NCBI RefSeq assembly: GCF_036320965.1
Contig: NC_092271.1
Span: forward strand, 20,802,029 to 20,866,028
Direction: 5' to 3'
DNA from: Panulirus ornatus
Lineage: Eukaryota > Arthropoda > Malacostraca > Decapoda > Palinuridae
Length of the DNA stretch: 64,000 nt
Within the stretch, counting starts at the first letter, position 1. Every line of letters begins with the position of its first letter. Below the pieces are notes generated by a model. The model was given only the letters and a program-made list of their open reading frames with translations. It did not search any database and had not been told where the DNA came from. The translations under genes and the position numbers were made by a program. This document shows, piece after piece, positions 34,071-45,770 of this stretch.

Positions 34071-34826
34071 GTCTGGGTGGGAGACATCTGGCCACAAACG
34101 CCTGAGGTAAACCTTTTCTATAAATATATACACACATCTGTTCCGGGCCCATAACTCACCGATGATGAAGACCACCTTACTCTCCTACCGAACCCCATTG
34201 ACAATTCCCTTATATATGCGAACCACTGGTGCCCCTCGTTCCATTGACGCGTCCCTGGCAGCCATGGAAGGGCCCTACACGTCGCTGGTGACCTGTACAA
34301 AATAAAAGGGGAGGGCATGTGTGGAGCGTGTGGTAGGCCAGTTTTCTGTAGACACACCTCCCTCCCACCCTCCGCTCCCTGCACCACACTTCCCTCCATC
34401 CTTTCTCTCATGTACATCGACCTTAACCTCCTATATCCAAGGTTTTTTTTTCGCATTTCGTTCCTCCCTTTTTAACGTCCCTCTCTGTACTCCACCCCTC
34501 GCTCAAATGTCCCTTTTATTTTTCCGTCCTCCCCTTGCGTTCTTCTTCATCATGTGTGTGACCTTGGCAGATGTTAAGTACAACACGAATTCAGCGGACG
34601 TGCCTCCTCCTCCTCCTCCTAACCTAACCCCGACCAAAACTCACTTCAGAGAACACGGGGTTCATTCTAGAGACCACGTGACCAAAAGGTCATGCAATAC
34701 ATACTACCTGGTAAATCATCCTGTCTCCATCTATAGAGATTTGGTTTTTAGGTTACTATTACCACACAACAACAGATATTCTCACCACTGATCATCATGT
34801 CTTCTGCAATTTTGCTTTCCCAAACA

Positions 34827-35135
34827 CCATATTCCAATAGATAACCTCGTCACAGACCATCTGGTCTTCTGTTATCTGGTCTTCCCCAAAACTGTGCTCC
34901 GGTAGATAATCTCGTCACAGACCATCAGGTCTTCTGTTATCTGTTCTTCCCATGTACCGTCCTCCAGAATATATATCCTCGTCACAGATAATCAGGTCTT
35001 CTGTTATCTGGTCTACCCATACACTCTCCTCCAGCAGAAAACCTCGTCTCGTCATAGACCATCAGGTCTTCTGTTATCTGGTCAACCCAAATACTGTCCT
35101 CCAGGAGATATCCTCGTCAAAGACCATTAAGTCTC
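34827..35135. repeat. About 65-bp minisatellite, 5 copies
   Basis: CTCGTCACAGACCATCAGGT and CTTCTGTTATCTGGTC recur with starts near 34846, 34911, 34978, 35048 and 35112. Copies are 80-90 percent alike. Confidence 0.85.
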
Positions 35136-35822
35136 AAGTTCTCTTGCTCTCCCACATCCAACCAAACGGCCCTCTGTATGGGAAGTGTTTGCAAACGTAT
35201 GGAATAAAGATTTCCCCATGGATACGCCAACCAGCAGTGATATTCCATGTACGTGGTGTCACACAGCAGAGGGAGAAACAAGATAATACAGGCAAAGATT
35301 TTCCTGTCCTCTCTTCCTATCCTCAAATCCAATCGAAGAGTGGGAAAGGTTGGCTCGCCGTCTCTGTCATGCCGCATGACAAACAAACTAATTTACAAAG
35401 TAGAAAGTAAACTCGTTTAATTAGATGCCAAATTAAGAAAAAAAAAAAAGACTTATTTGTCAGATCACATCAATCGGGAAAAGTTTAATGCTTGTGCTTT
35501 GGCATGAGGGATATCCCGAGTTTCTATACTTGTAAAGATGAATGTTGTCCCTCACATATGACCATCCAGTCGCATAAGTGAATGACGGTGGATTAGTGCG
35601 CTTGTGCACGCCAAAAATTGAATATGACACTAACAACAGGAGATCAGCCGCACTCCATACCACTTCAACATGACACCGACAGCATAAGCAGGACATGAAA
35701 CCCCACCAGCGCAGCCGACCTGCGACCAGTGGAACGTGACAGCTACAGCGCTGGAACCATTCCAGCCGCTCGGGATATATGGCCAGCGTCCAAACTGGAA
35801 ACAAAGATACGACCAAGTGCAA

Positions 35823-35847
35823 GAAAAAAAAAAAAAAAAAAAAAAAG
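35823..35847 (+). repeat. Poly-A tract, possible retroelement tail
   Basis: About 25 adenines after unassigned sequence (35620-35822). It could be the tail of a short retroelement. No target-site duplication was recognised. Confidence 0.6.
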
Positions 35848-35921
35848 AGATATGCATTACATAACTTCCTTTGATTCCTCCAGCTCCCGAAACCTGGCCT
35901 TTAACTGCGTCAGTTCCTCTC

Positions 35922-35922
35922 T

Positions 35923-35954
<32 letters not shown>

Positions 35955-35993
35955 CACACACACACCCTCCTCCTCCTCCTCCTCCTCCTCCTC
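35922..35993. repeat. CA then CTC compound microsatellite
   Basis: CA tract with one CAAA interruption, followed by nine CTC units. Confidence 0.95.
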
Positions 35994-36159
35994 ACACAGC
36001 TCATCTGATCACCATGGCTGGTATACGTTGAGGCAGATAACCTACCCCCCATAGAAATTATATCTACAAGAAATATATCTGTTTTCAATTAAGGAATAAC
36101 CTGAGGTAACATAGCTAAGCAGAGGTTCGTGTTCACTTCTGACTGACGAGGTGCGAGTG

Positions 36160-36208
36160 AGGAGGAGGAGGAGGAGGAGGAGGCGGAGGCGGAGGCGGAG
36201 GAGGAGGA

Positions 36209-36254
<46 letters not shown>

Positions 36255-36275
36255 GAGGAGGAGGAGGAGGAGGAG
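36160..36275. repeat. GGA, GGC-GGA and GCA compound triplet array
   Basis: About eight GGA units, three GGCGGA, then GGA, about 13 GCA units (36211-36250), and GGA again. All six frames stay open through it. Confidence 0.95.
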
Positions 36276-36600
36276 AAGGCTTGGTGGACAAATAGTTCCG
36301 GGTACACGGAGGACTCTGCCCTCCAAATGTCATGGTCTTTAACATTACATTTTCTGTAAATACGCTCTTTTCATTTTCCGAGCGTTGGGTTAATTATTCA
36401 CTGCCTCTTCACAGTTCAATACCAGACCCTCCCCCCAGAATGGACTTCGCTATCATCAGTCACTAGTAATATTCAACACACCTAGTGAGGTCTTATTCGG
36501 TGTCGGATTTCGTTTTTATATATTTAGGTCGGCGACTCTGGGCGGGTATCTGGGTATAGTTCGATTCAAATCCTTAATACAAACAACACCATCATACCAC

Positions 36601-36953
36601 ACACTCTCTGGCCTATGCTATTCTCGCGCACGCACTCTCTGACCTGTGCCTTTCTCACCACGCACTCTATGACCTTTGCCTTTCTCACCACGCACTCTCT
36701 GGCCTATGCTACTCTCACCACGCACTCTCTGGCCTATGCTATTCTCGCCACGCACTCTCTGACCTGTGCCTTTCTCACCACGCTGTCATTCACCACGCAC
36801 TCTCTGGCCTATGCTATTCTCGCCACGCACTCTCTGACCTGTGCCTTTCTCACCACGCTGTCATTCACCACGCACTCTCTGGCCTATGCTATTCTCGCCA
36901 CGCACTCTCTGGCCTATGCTATTCTCACCACGCACTCTCTGGCCTATACTCAG
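36601..36953. repeat. 30-bp minisatellite with 15-bp variant block
   Basis: CACGCACTCTCTGGCCTATG-type units, period 30, about 11 copies. Two units carry an extra CTGTCATTCACCACG segment, giving a duplicated higher-order block. The 121-codon ORF across it is a by-product of a period divisible by three. Confidence 0.9.
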
Positions 36954-36975
36954 TGCACAACACACAGGGTGAATG

Positions 36976-37847
36976 TGTAAGTCTTGAGCCTATGGCTGGC
37001 CTATGACAACAGTCATCGCCGCGACCCTGGTGCGATGTGAGGAATCCGTCGCTACAGACGTGGCTCTTACGCATTTTGCTCACTAGGGAGGTTGTGTATA
37101 CCAGCCTCCTCCGTGCGTGTACCGATCAATTATACGATCGATCAACTGGGAAAAAGAAATGAGAGTGGCCACGCATGCATTCACACGTACTAAGAAACAT
37201 AACACACACAAGCACACACACACAGAGCAACGAACGAGCGACATCCTACCCCCCAAGGAAGAACAAGGAGGAGGATCCTACCTCTTTCTCTGTGACCTGA
37301 CACGTCCTGCCATTACCAGTGACCGCATTTACGGCATCCGACAGCGTTACCCGATGCCACAAGAGGGTTCGCATCGCACACGTTGTGGCCTCTGAGGCAA
37401 ACTAACGACTTGACCATGTGTATCTGTTTACCTCGTTTGACAGTCGAGGAGCGTTCGGCATGCTGACGTCAGCCAATGGCAAGGAAGCTTTCTACTACAA
37501 CCAGCGCTGGCAGCCAACCGCAAGTCGGATTGTCGGAGGGTTAGACCCAACATACGGGAGGTGTAGCTGACGGCATCGTAACGTAAGACATTACGTGATA
37601 GGAAACCAATATCAAATTACGGATAATAATAAGTCGTGGTCGACTAATACGATCATAATACTTCATCCAGAAAAACGGGAGAAGGAGGTACAAGATAAAG
37701 GAGGAATAGGAAACGATACTATAATCACGAATAAACTTTTCAAAACATCATCTCGGGCGATGTTCCCTATAAGCCTGGGTAACACGAGAGCATAAAAGCG
37801 CCTCTGAGGAAAATGGACGACACACGAATGACCCGGCCGGCGGGGCG

Positions 37848-37851
<4 letters not shown>
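36976..37851. other. No gene seen
   Basis: Unassigned sequence with only short ORFs. Confidence 0.5.

Positions 37852-37889
<38 letters not shown>
37852..37889. repeat. CA microsatellite
   Basis: About 19 units. Confidence 0.95.
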
Positions 37890-37890
<1 letters not shown>

Positions 37891-38435
37891 CTGTTGCTGA
37901 AGCCTTAGCTACGGTGTGGTAGGAGGAGGAGGAGGCACACAGGAGGGGTAAATGATATCTTGGCTAATTCCTGCTTCCATTTGCTCGTCCCTTCCAGGCA
38001 CGAGATAGCCACGGGCAAGGGGGGGAAAAGAATCCCTCGATGTCAGAGACAAGACGCGACGGGGGACAAAGGAGGAGCCTCCTCTCCCTCCGCCTCAAAG
38101 ATCTTAGAATACGGAAAGGTCACCAGGGTTCGTCGTCTTCAGGGTCAAGCTGATGGGGAGGGTGAGGTGATGGGGGGGTGGTCAGATGTTACGTGAGGGC
38201 GACGTCTGCGTTAACACCACTGTCTGCAGGAGGGTTCGTTCGTCCGTGGCCGTCGTCCTCGCCCGAGCCAGGAGCTCACAAATTGGATTCCAGATTTGGG
38301 TCGAGACGCGGAAATTCGGAAATTGACTCTTATTCAAACGTTTGATTCGGATATTGACTCTGATCCCTGACGTGTTTTGAGACTCGGGCTTACGGCTGAA
38401 TCCAATGATGAAGTGGCCCGTCCCTTCCGACTACC

Positions 38436-38505
38436 ACCACCACCACCGGTGACCCGCTACTACCGCCGCCGCCGGCCGCCGCCAACGACGCCGCAGCTCC
38501 AGCCG
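38436..38505. repeat. ACC and CCG triplet-rich segment
   Basis: CACCACCACCACCACCGG followed by repeated CCG/GCC triplets. GC-rich low complexity. Confidence 0.75.
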
Positions 38506-38635
38506 CCGCATGCGGAGCCCTTGAGAGCGAGAGAGATAAGAGAGAGGAACGGAGGAGCCCTTGCAAGTCGCCAGGTATCATGATGGCTATGACTCTCCTT
38601 TGTTTCCCAACAGCCAGGAAGGAAGTGCACGATAA

Positions 38636-38641
38636 CGCGCG

Positions 38642-38695
<54 letters not shown>
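38636..38695. repeat. GC then AC compound microsatellite
   Basis: About eight CG units running directly into about 22 AC units. Alternating purine-pyrimidine for 60 bp, a classic Z-DNA-prone composition. Confidence 0.95.
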
Positions 38696-38696
<1 letters not shown>

Positions 38697-39015
38697 GACG
38701 TGAAATACGCTGTCAATCACCATGATTTCTAACGATCTGGAATCCCTTTCGCCGACACAGGACACCACAAACTTAACAAATCACAAAGATGAATCATATT
38801 GGCCGCTGCCAATAGCCATCTTGGACAAGGGACATACAGCTTCTTTGGCATGACCATCTCTCTGTCCCGAGCCTGGAGAGGATCTAGAGTGAATCCACTC
38901 CCTGGGTGGAGACACAAATGACTCAAAACCAAGTGAAGTGTCTCCGGTACTCGAACCCCCAGCTCCCACCAGCGACGAGACACGGGCTCCTGTGTGTGTG
39001 TGTGTGTGTGTGTGT

Positions 39016-39115
39016 GTTCTGTGCGTCTGTTTCCAAGACTGGTCTGCTGAGTTCACAGGTGTGTGTGTGTGTGTGTTCTGTGCGTCTGTTTCCAAGACTG
39101 GTCTGCTGAGTTCAC

Positions 39116-39118
<3 letters not shown>
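39016..39118. repeat. 59-bp duplication embedded in GT arrays
   Basis: GTTCTGTGCGTCTGTTTCCA...TTCACAGG occurs at 39016 and 39075, each copy preceded and followed by GT tracts. This is duplication of a GT-flanked unit. Confidence 0.9.

Positions 39119-39178
<60 letters not shown>
39119..39178. repeat. GT microsatellite
   Basis: About 30 units, last and longest of three GT tracts (others at 38993-39017 and 39059-39076). Confidence 0.95.
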
Positions 39179-39179
<1 letters not shown>

Positions 39180-39412
39180 CAAAAGGTCATTATTAAAGCA
39201 GAAGAGAAGATACCCTCACCTGGCGAACCATCGCGTCCTCTTGTTCGTCTGGTCGTGCCTGGCTCGGCACGAGGGTTCACTAACGACCTGTCTGCCAATT
39301 ACAGCCACTGTCAAACGATCATCGTCTCTCGTTCACCATACGGCAGACCTTACACACCGAAAAAAACAACCTCACATAACACCTTATTTATCCCCTCACT
39401 GTCATAACAGAA

Positions 39413-39421
39413 AATCATACG
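39413..39421. repeat. Left target-site duplication, 9 bp
   Basis: AATCATACG, identical to 39478-39486, flanking the truncated retroelement insertion at 39422-39477. Confidence 0.8.
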
Positions 39422-39477
39422 TTTTTTTTTTTTTTTTTTATACTTTGTCGCTGTCTCCCGCGTTTGCGAGGTAGCGC
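39422..39477 (-). mobile_element. 5'-truncated family A retroelement with target-site duplication
   Basis: A 56-bp insertion: on the minus strand GCGCTACCTCGCAAACGCGG, then GACAGCGACAAAGTAT, then 18 adenines. The 9-bp sequence AATCATACG occurs immediately on both sides (39413-39421 and 39478-39486), extendable to 10 bp if one T of the tail is shared. Poly-A at one end, truncation at the other and a short direct repeat are the signature of LINE-driven target-primed integration. It defines the exact 3' boundary of family A. Confidence 0.85.
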
Positions 39478-39486
39478 AATCATACG
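39478..39486. repeat. Right target-site duplication, 9 bp
   Basis: AATCATACG, identical to 39413-39421. It marks the 5'-truncated side of the inserted retroelement. Confidence 0.8.
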
Positions 39487-39925
39487 TGACACCTGTTAAT
39501 GGAATCAATATAACCAAACCTTACGAATGTAATCTGTATTTTTGTTTTTCCCTGACATGTATGTAGGCACCAGTCACTCCTGCTCCTTTCTTCCTCCTCC
39601 TCCTTCCTTCCACCTCCTCCTCTTCCTCCTCCTCCTCCTGCCCCATCACTTCAAAGCCACCCTCACCAAAACGTAAGCGTCGCTCTGCTGTGTAATTCTG
39701 CTGGGGGCATCCTCTGCTCACTATACGCTGGGTCACCACAACCACAACAACTGATTAGAACATGTGGGAAAAATGAGAAGTCTTACCAAGCCAATATGTC
39801 GACCTTCTATGCCTCCCAGGGGTCTGAAACAAGCCGAAAGATGGTCAACATGGTCAACATTTTGTCATGTGGTACCAAAGTGCTAACTAACTCGCAGTCT
39901 ACCAAGATTTTTTATCATTATTATC

Positions 39926-39930
39926 ATTAA

Positions 39931-39971
<41 letters not shown>

Positions 39972-39990
39972 GCATTATTATTATTATCAT
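39926..39990. repeat. ATT microsatellite
   Basis: About 13 pure ATT units, with degenerate ATT/ATC triplets on both sides. Confidence 0.9.
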
Positions 39991-40334
39991 TATCATCATT
40001 ACTATTATCATTTTTATTTGAATTTCGTTTCAAGTATCAAAAGTAGAAATTTCCATGGCCAATATGAAACTCTTGAGGTACACTATTTAAAACAGCGACA
40101 GAGGGAGAAATATAACACGCGGTGGTGTTCTTCTCAATCAAAGCTTATCTTAATCCTACGCTGAAAACTTTGCAGCTGATGATAACACCTGACTCAATAT
40201 TTGATGGTAAAATTAAAGATAACCTTCGTAAAATATCAAATAAAAAAAAAAATATATTAACAACAGGATCAGTGTACAATCCCCATCGGCACAGACACAG
40301 AAGTACACGAAAAGACTGTATGATCACTTACCGT

Positions 40335-40339
<5 letters not shown>

Positions 40340-40416
<77 letters not shown>
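40340..40416. repeat. GA microsatellite
   Basis: About 38 units. Confidence 0.95.
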
Positions 40417-40421
<5 letters not shown>

Positions 40422-41407
40422 AATGAACACGACTCGACTGTTGTCAGAGATCTTCTTAACAAGTGAGTCGAGGAGGGTAGAATTCCCTTCTAGATCCTCC
40501 GAGCAGTGGGATATACCCTAAATGTGTTTGATGATGCCTTAAATACAATTCGCCCAGAAAGCTACTCACTTCATGATCATCTTTTCTTCGAGTTTTGTTC
40601 CAGCTAGAAATGAGGATCTCTTCTACAGTGTTGTAGTTCAGAAACGTTTTGTACAAGTGATCACAAACTTACGGTTTGGACTCTAAACACTGCTTGTGAT
40701 CAGGTCAACGTGAAATTCGCGAAACAATAGCAGAGTCTAGACTTGCAAAATTTTTATGACCTTCGCATTGCTTCTGACAGGTAAAACTGGAATGATACCT
40801 TTAATGAAAACACTATGGACGTACCGTACTTTGGAAATGCTTCCGTAAGACATTCAAAGCAGTAGAGGGAAACATATCTGCCTATGCGCAGCGGGTCACT
40901 TCCCAAAGCCAAACTAAACTAGCAGAGCAATGAAATACAGAATTGCATGCTTAATAATACAAAGCACCAGATGAGAGTAACTTACGTAAATTAGGGTAGA
41001 AAAAAAAAAACTTTTGAGGCCTTATTCTGACCATCGACATGCTGTTCCCTCCCATGTTCGCCATCACAGTTGTCAACAAAACCCACTGGTTAGGTCCCCA
41101 GACTGACAGCAGCCCTGACGAAGGATGAACTGCAGCAGCGACATTGAAACAGACTTCGTATCGACGATACACACACAAACACTATGGTTCCCTACCTTCA
41201 AGCTAACGATCTCTTCGTCCTATTTAGGCGTTTTCTACACCAAGCATCTGTGGCTGACACTCTCTCTCTCTCTTTCCCACTAACGACAATCCCCCATCGA
41301 GCGCCACGCCACTGTCCTGGCGAAACCGCTTTTCCAAACCACGTAGCGAAACAACTCTCACACCCAGTCGTTTTTCCTGCTCCATTAACAACGACACGAC
41401 ACCCCCC

Positions 41408-41411
<4 letters not shown>
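40417..41411. other. No gene seen
   Basis: AT-richer unassigned sequence. Confidence 0.5.

Positions 41412-41449
<38 letters not shown>
41412..41449. repeat. CT microsatellite
   Basis: About 19 units. Confidence 0.95.
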
Positions 41450-41452
<3 letters not shown>

Positions 41453-42350
41453 GGCCGCCAATGTCCCCAGGCTGGACTCATGGCCTCCGGTTGACGCTCT
41501 CTGTCCCAAGCTGGCGGGACACACACACACACATGGTCACCCTGGCTCGTGTCCTGGGCCTCGTTAATGACCTCCTCGCCCAATCCTATGGTCCAATGAT
41601 CCCTAATTAATTCGTCCTTTGAGAGGGTAGGGGGAGGGGGGAACTTTTCAGAAAAAAAAAAAATGTGAATCATCGAACCACTACTTCTGCGTGTCGTGGT
41701 AACCCGGGTCATTTTACCTAATCATACTCAAGGTTTTGTGATGGTCACTTTGTATATCTTTTCCCTTCCCTCGATCCCCCTAGTTCCTCTCATCCAAATA
41801 TTAACCAGGTTTGGTCGCTCCTTCTTCTCATCCAACCGGGAGGAAAACGAAAATGCAATTCACCACAAGTCTCATTCATCACCGTGTCTTAAAACACAAC
41901 AATTCTTTGCCTTTCCCAACTGTTAATGGGTGAAGATTGTACTCCCTGACGAGAGGCGAAATCAACCTATTTAAAATCTCGATCTAAATTCATTTAAAGC
42001 TATCAAATAACACAGGGCGTGTACACTGTAACTGCTGTGCAAGACACAGGCTTAACATAAGGCTATGTTTTGGTGATACACGAGCAGTGTACACCGCGCG
42101 CGAGGCCTCAGTGGACTGAATGATGCAAAAGTTAATCTGAAATCCTCTCCGCTACTGTGTTATTATTACTCCCTCGCTGGTTCAGTCGGTACGGTCCTGA
42201 CGCTAAATCAATAATTCGTGAAAAGGGTGAGGAGCAAGTACGAAATAAATAATCGATAGTTATCATCCTGGAGCCAATAACCTAGCTCATCACCTGCGTA
42301 ATGTTAATTACGGGGAACGTTGCTTGGGTGGCAGGAAGGAAGCAATGTTT

Positions 42351-42430
42351 CTCTGTCATGCTGAAAGTCACCGCTTGGGTAGACTCGTTCCTCTGTCATG
42401 CTGAGAGTCACCGCTTGGGTAGACTCGTTC
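42351..42430. repeat. 40-bp tandem duplication
   Basis: CTCTGTCATGCTGAAAGTCA-type unit at 42351-42390 and 42391-42430, differing by one base. Confidence 0.9.
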
Positions 42431-42507
42431 CTTCTTGATATTGTTACTTAGTCTCGAGACTTCTCTAGGCAATGCTATTTATCTTAGTTATCAGAATGAC
42501 CTTTTAC

Positions 42508-42660
42508 ATCAGCTGGCTGGCACCCTGCCAGCCGTGTCTGCACCCGGCCAGCTGTGCCCAGCTGCTACAACAGCTGGTGACGGTATCAAGAGCCAGTTCA
42601 GCTGGTCGGCAACCACCCAGCTGTCACAAAAGCTGGTGATGGTACTAGGACTGAAGGAAA
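42508..42660. repeat. CAGCTGG-rich degenerate repeat
   Basis: CAGCTG or CCAGCTG occurs about ten times in 150 bp at irregular spacing. Confidence 0.5.
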
Positions 42661-43104
42661 TGGGGTGAGGGTGGGTGGGTTAGCTCCCATCCGGCTGTCA
42701 ACCGTATCGTTCCAAGGGTCAGGTAATTCCCTGCTGGAGTCAGTGTGACAGAGGTGATGTCCCTGGCCCTGAATAATTGAGAGTGAGGGCTCCATGAAGC
42801 CAGCCACCGCTCCCCCTGCCTGCCCAGACATCCCACGAGCCGCGTCCACACACACACACACAGGAAAGTGATGGAGACGGAACACACAGAAAGAAGGTAT
42901 CGACACGACAATCTTGAAAGGGACTTGGGAAAGTCGACATGGCATACCTCCATCGAGGGAGAGAGCTGGAATGGACGACCAACCATCTACCGACAATGTT
43001 AATATCGCTTGTAAGGAAAAGAACAGCATGTTATTCACACCAACGTTAGGCTAAAACAAGAATGCATTAAATCAATATCACACAGAAGTGGGGGTGAGAG
43101 CTAT

Positions 43105-43323
43105 TTGTGTGGATTGTTCAATGGCTCACACGCAAAAATCAATGTATACTTTGAAACAGCTGAAGCCTCTGACAGGCTGAATGTCGTGACGAGTGGCGTG
43201 CCACAGGGGTCGATCCTTGGCCTTAGTCTGTTCATGATATACGTGTACCTCACTTATCATGAATCGGGTTACGTCAAACGACTTCAATGCAGAGACAATA
43301 GTTACCTCCAAAAACCGGGTTAA
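43105..43323 (+). pseudogene. CR1/Jockey-class LINE reverse transcriptase fragment
   Basis: A short open stretch of about 72 codons containing [21 protein letters not shown] near 43187-43250. This is the diagnostic [22 protein letters not shown] block of LINE RTs with few substitutions. The preceding residues (KINVYFETAEASDRLN) fit the usual V-x-x-NG-x-x-SD-x-x-x region just before it. The match fades where the catalytic FADD motif should follow, and no other RT block is convincing on either side. It is a small isolated fragment, probably 5' and 3' truncated or eroded. Confidence 0.8.
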
Positions 43324-44540
43324 AGAAAGAAAAAATAATTGTCATCAGTTCATTGAATATAAGCTCATGCAGAAGGGGAATTCACGTTTCACGAAGGCTG
43401 GGACAAGGGACTCGAACCGGTGGTGTTCATATTACCTGCAGCACCTCCACCACTCCATGAAGGAGAGAGCCCAAAAAATTTCTGAGTGGGTCAGTACAGT
43501 CCAGCTCCTCAGGTACGTTCTGGTAAACATTCCATTCTTTCATAGTCTTATTCTGTCTTCCTAATTCTCTCGTTTCCTTTTCTTTCTCGCCTTTCGTAAA
43601 TAATATATCTAGCTTAACGGTCACGTGTGTGTCTATGCGCACCCTTACGTACACAAGTGCCTAGCCCCACAAGCGCAAACACGGAAGAGCGAGCGGAGGG
43701 AAACTGAAGGACGGACACACACGGATGCACACACCCTGTGTCATAAACCCCTGATATATGATAACCCGCCGAGCGAGGTAGCCGAGGAGAGAGTGTTCTC
43801 TTGTGCTACTCAAGGCTGGCATCAAGACAAACATACCTCATATACAAAATGTGGACCCCTGGCCCTCCTGTTTCTCACCAGTCTTATATTTTCGTACTGG
43901 ATCTCTTTATTTTGGGGGGGGGAAAATATATACCGACCGATCCGAGAACGAGTTTTCATATAAATTGCTAAATTATGTGCAAATATATAAACAATAAATA
44001 TACATATATGTTCATACGTGTGTAATGTGTGAGGGTCCAGATGTCTCAGATAAGTTTCGGACTAGGAAGCATATGATCCTGGTCTCTCTGTATAAGTATA
44101 GGTGCCGGGGCGATGGGGCTTCAGAACCACGCTGGAGATATTCCCTCACAGCCACTCGACAACCCGTCATGTTTACCCGCAGTGGGAACAGACCAGCCAT
44201 ACCCTGCTCTAAGTTTTGTCTGCTATCTTTACCAAGTACAACTGTTCGTATATCCCTCTGGACTGGCTACGGCGAGGACCACATGTGAACACATTCAACT
44301 ATCAATAATACCGAGGCCCAATGATTAACATATCTAACAATTAGAAACGTTGAAGACCACCCGATGAGCGTATTCATATACTAACAACACGGCGCTCCGA
44401 TGATGAAAAACATCTTGCTATCAACACCACGATGCACACAACGAACCATTACGGCTACGTAGACCCACTGATGTACACAGTCGATGTATCATATCACATA
44501 ATTCTCTTCCGGGACTCGTTACCTGTCTGTCACTCCCTCC

Positions 44541-44865
44541 TCCAAACGATCTCCACCTCCTCCTCCTCTCCTCCTACAAACGATCTCCATCACCTCCTCC
44601 TCCTCATACAAACGATCTCCACCACCTCCTCCTCCTACAAACGATCTCCATCTCCTCCTCCTACAAACGATCTCCTCCACCTCCTCCTCCTCCTACAAAC
44701 GACCTCCACCTCCTCCTCCTACAAACGCTCTCCACCTCCTCCTCCTACAAACGACCTCCATCTCCTCCTCCTACGAACGATCTCCACATCCTCCTCATAC
44801 AAACGACCTCCACCTCTTCCTCCTACAAACGATCTCCACCTCCCCCTCCTCCTCCTCCTCCTCCT
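44541..44865. repeat. 23-32 bp minisatellite, about 13 copies
   Basis: ACAAACGATCTCCACCTCCT-type units of variable length, differing in the number of CTC triplets. They create a low-complexity 250-codon ORF that is not a gene. Confidence 0.85.
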
Positions 44866-45381
44866 CCATTCACCCCTAAGAATCCCAGTCCACTCCTCCG
44901 CCCATGTGTCTCACCTTCACACCTACAACCACCCTCCTCCATCAGGCAGGGCTCTGCACATCTCCCCGTTCCCATTTCAAAACATTTCACCGCTCCCCCC
45001 CTTCTGGCTTTGTTTCACGCACTCGTTTATCACCCTTACCAGGGATGTCCACCGCTGGCGTTCGGTCGTATATCCTCCTTTACATTTCACTCGGACGTAT
45101 GAAAGCCGCAACACTCAAAACTCAACTGAGAACTGTCCTGGTCGGTCTAAAACTTCAGCCGGGGACAGATCCGGCGAATCATGAACAGAAACAGTGGTGA
45201 CCTCATGAGTTTTACCACAGACATGTGCAAGCACGTCTAAGGCTCCCCTCATGAGTAACAGGTAGTAGTAGTAGTCGTCTCTGCAAACATTTTTTTCACA
45301 CTAATGACGGCAGTCTGTTGCATCCTCTTGCAGAAATCATATCTTAAAATTACGAAAAAACTGTCTGTCTGTCCTAGATCT

Positions 45382-45460
45382 AGTCTGTCGCTCAGTTGGT
45401 AGAGACTTTCCAAGTTTTATAGACCTATCTAGACAGATCCTATTCGAATAATCAGCTTCA
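45382..45460 (+). other. tRNA-like promoter boxes, possible tRNA pseudogene or SINE head
   Basis: TCGCTCAGTTGGTAGAGA (45388-45405) is one base away from a tRNA A box. TATTCGAATA (45441-45450) resembles a decayed B box about 52 bp downstream. No convincing acceptor stem is visible, so this is not called a functional tRNA. Confidence 0.3.
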
Positions 45461-45534
45461 ATTACAGCTCAACATCGCCTCAAATTGACTGTGGCAGAGG
45501 CTAGCATAAGCCTCGCACTATGAACCTTCACCAG

Positions 45535-45770
45535 CCTCAACACTAAGAGACTTCTCTCAGCCTCACACTAAGAGACTTTTCTCATTCACTATAATAGTTC
45601 TTTCAACCCTCGCTATAAGACTTCTCTCAATCTCTTACTGTAAGACTTCTCTAAACCTCCTACTACAAGACTTTTCTCACTATAAGATTTCTCTCAGCCT
45701 CTCACTTATAGGACTTCTCACTCCCTCTCACTACGGGACTCTCTTGCCCTCTCACCATATAAGTCTTCTC
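45535..45770. repeat. Degenerate AAGACTTCTCTCA repeat
   Basis: About nine diverged units of 25-30 bp with CTATAAGACTTCTCTCA as core. An old minisatellite at the edge of the repeat-poor block. Confidence 0.65.

Noticed and set aside
36615..36980. 121-codon ORF with THSLAYAI-type repeats as a secreted repeat protein
   Set aside because: The unit is exactly 30 bp, so an open frame is expected. No signal peptide or flanking coding sequence is seen.
42170..42225. tRNA gene starting with an A-box-like TGGTTCAGTCGG
   Set aside because: No B box or acceptor stem at the right distance.
44432..45184. 250-codon plus-strand ORF rich in Ser/Pro/Leu
   Set aside because: Made by the CTC-rich minisatellite 44541-44865. 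Outside it the sequence has no recognisable domain.
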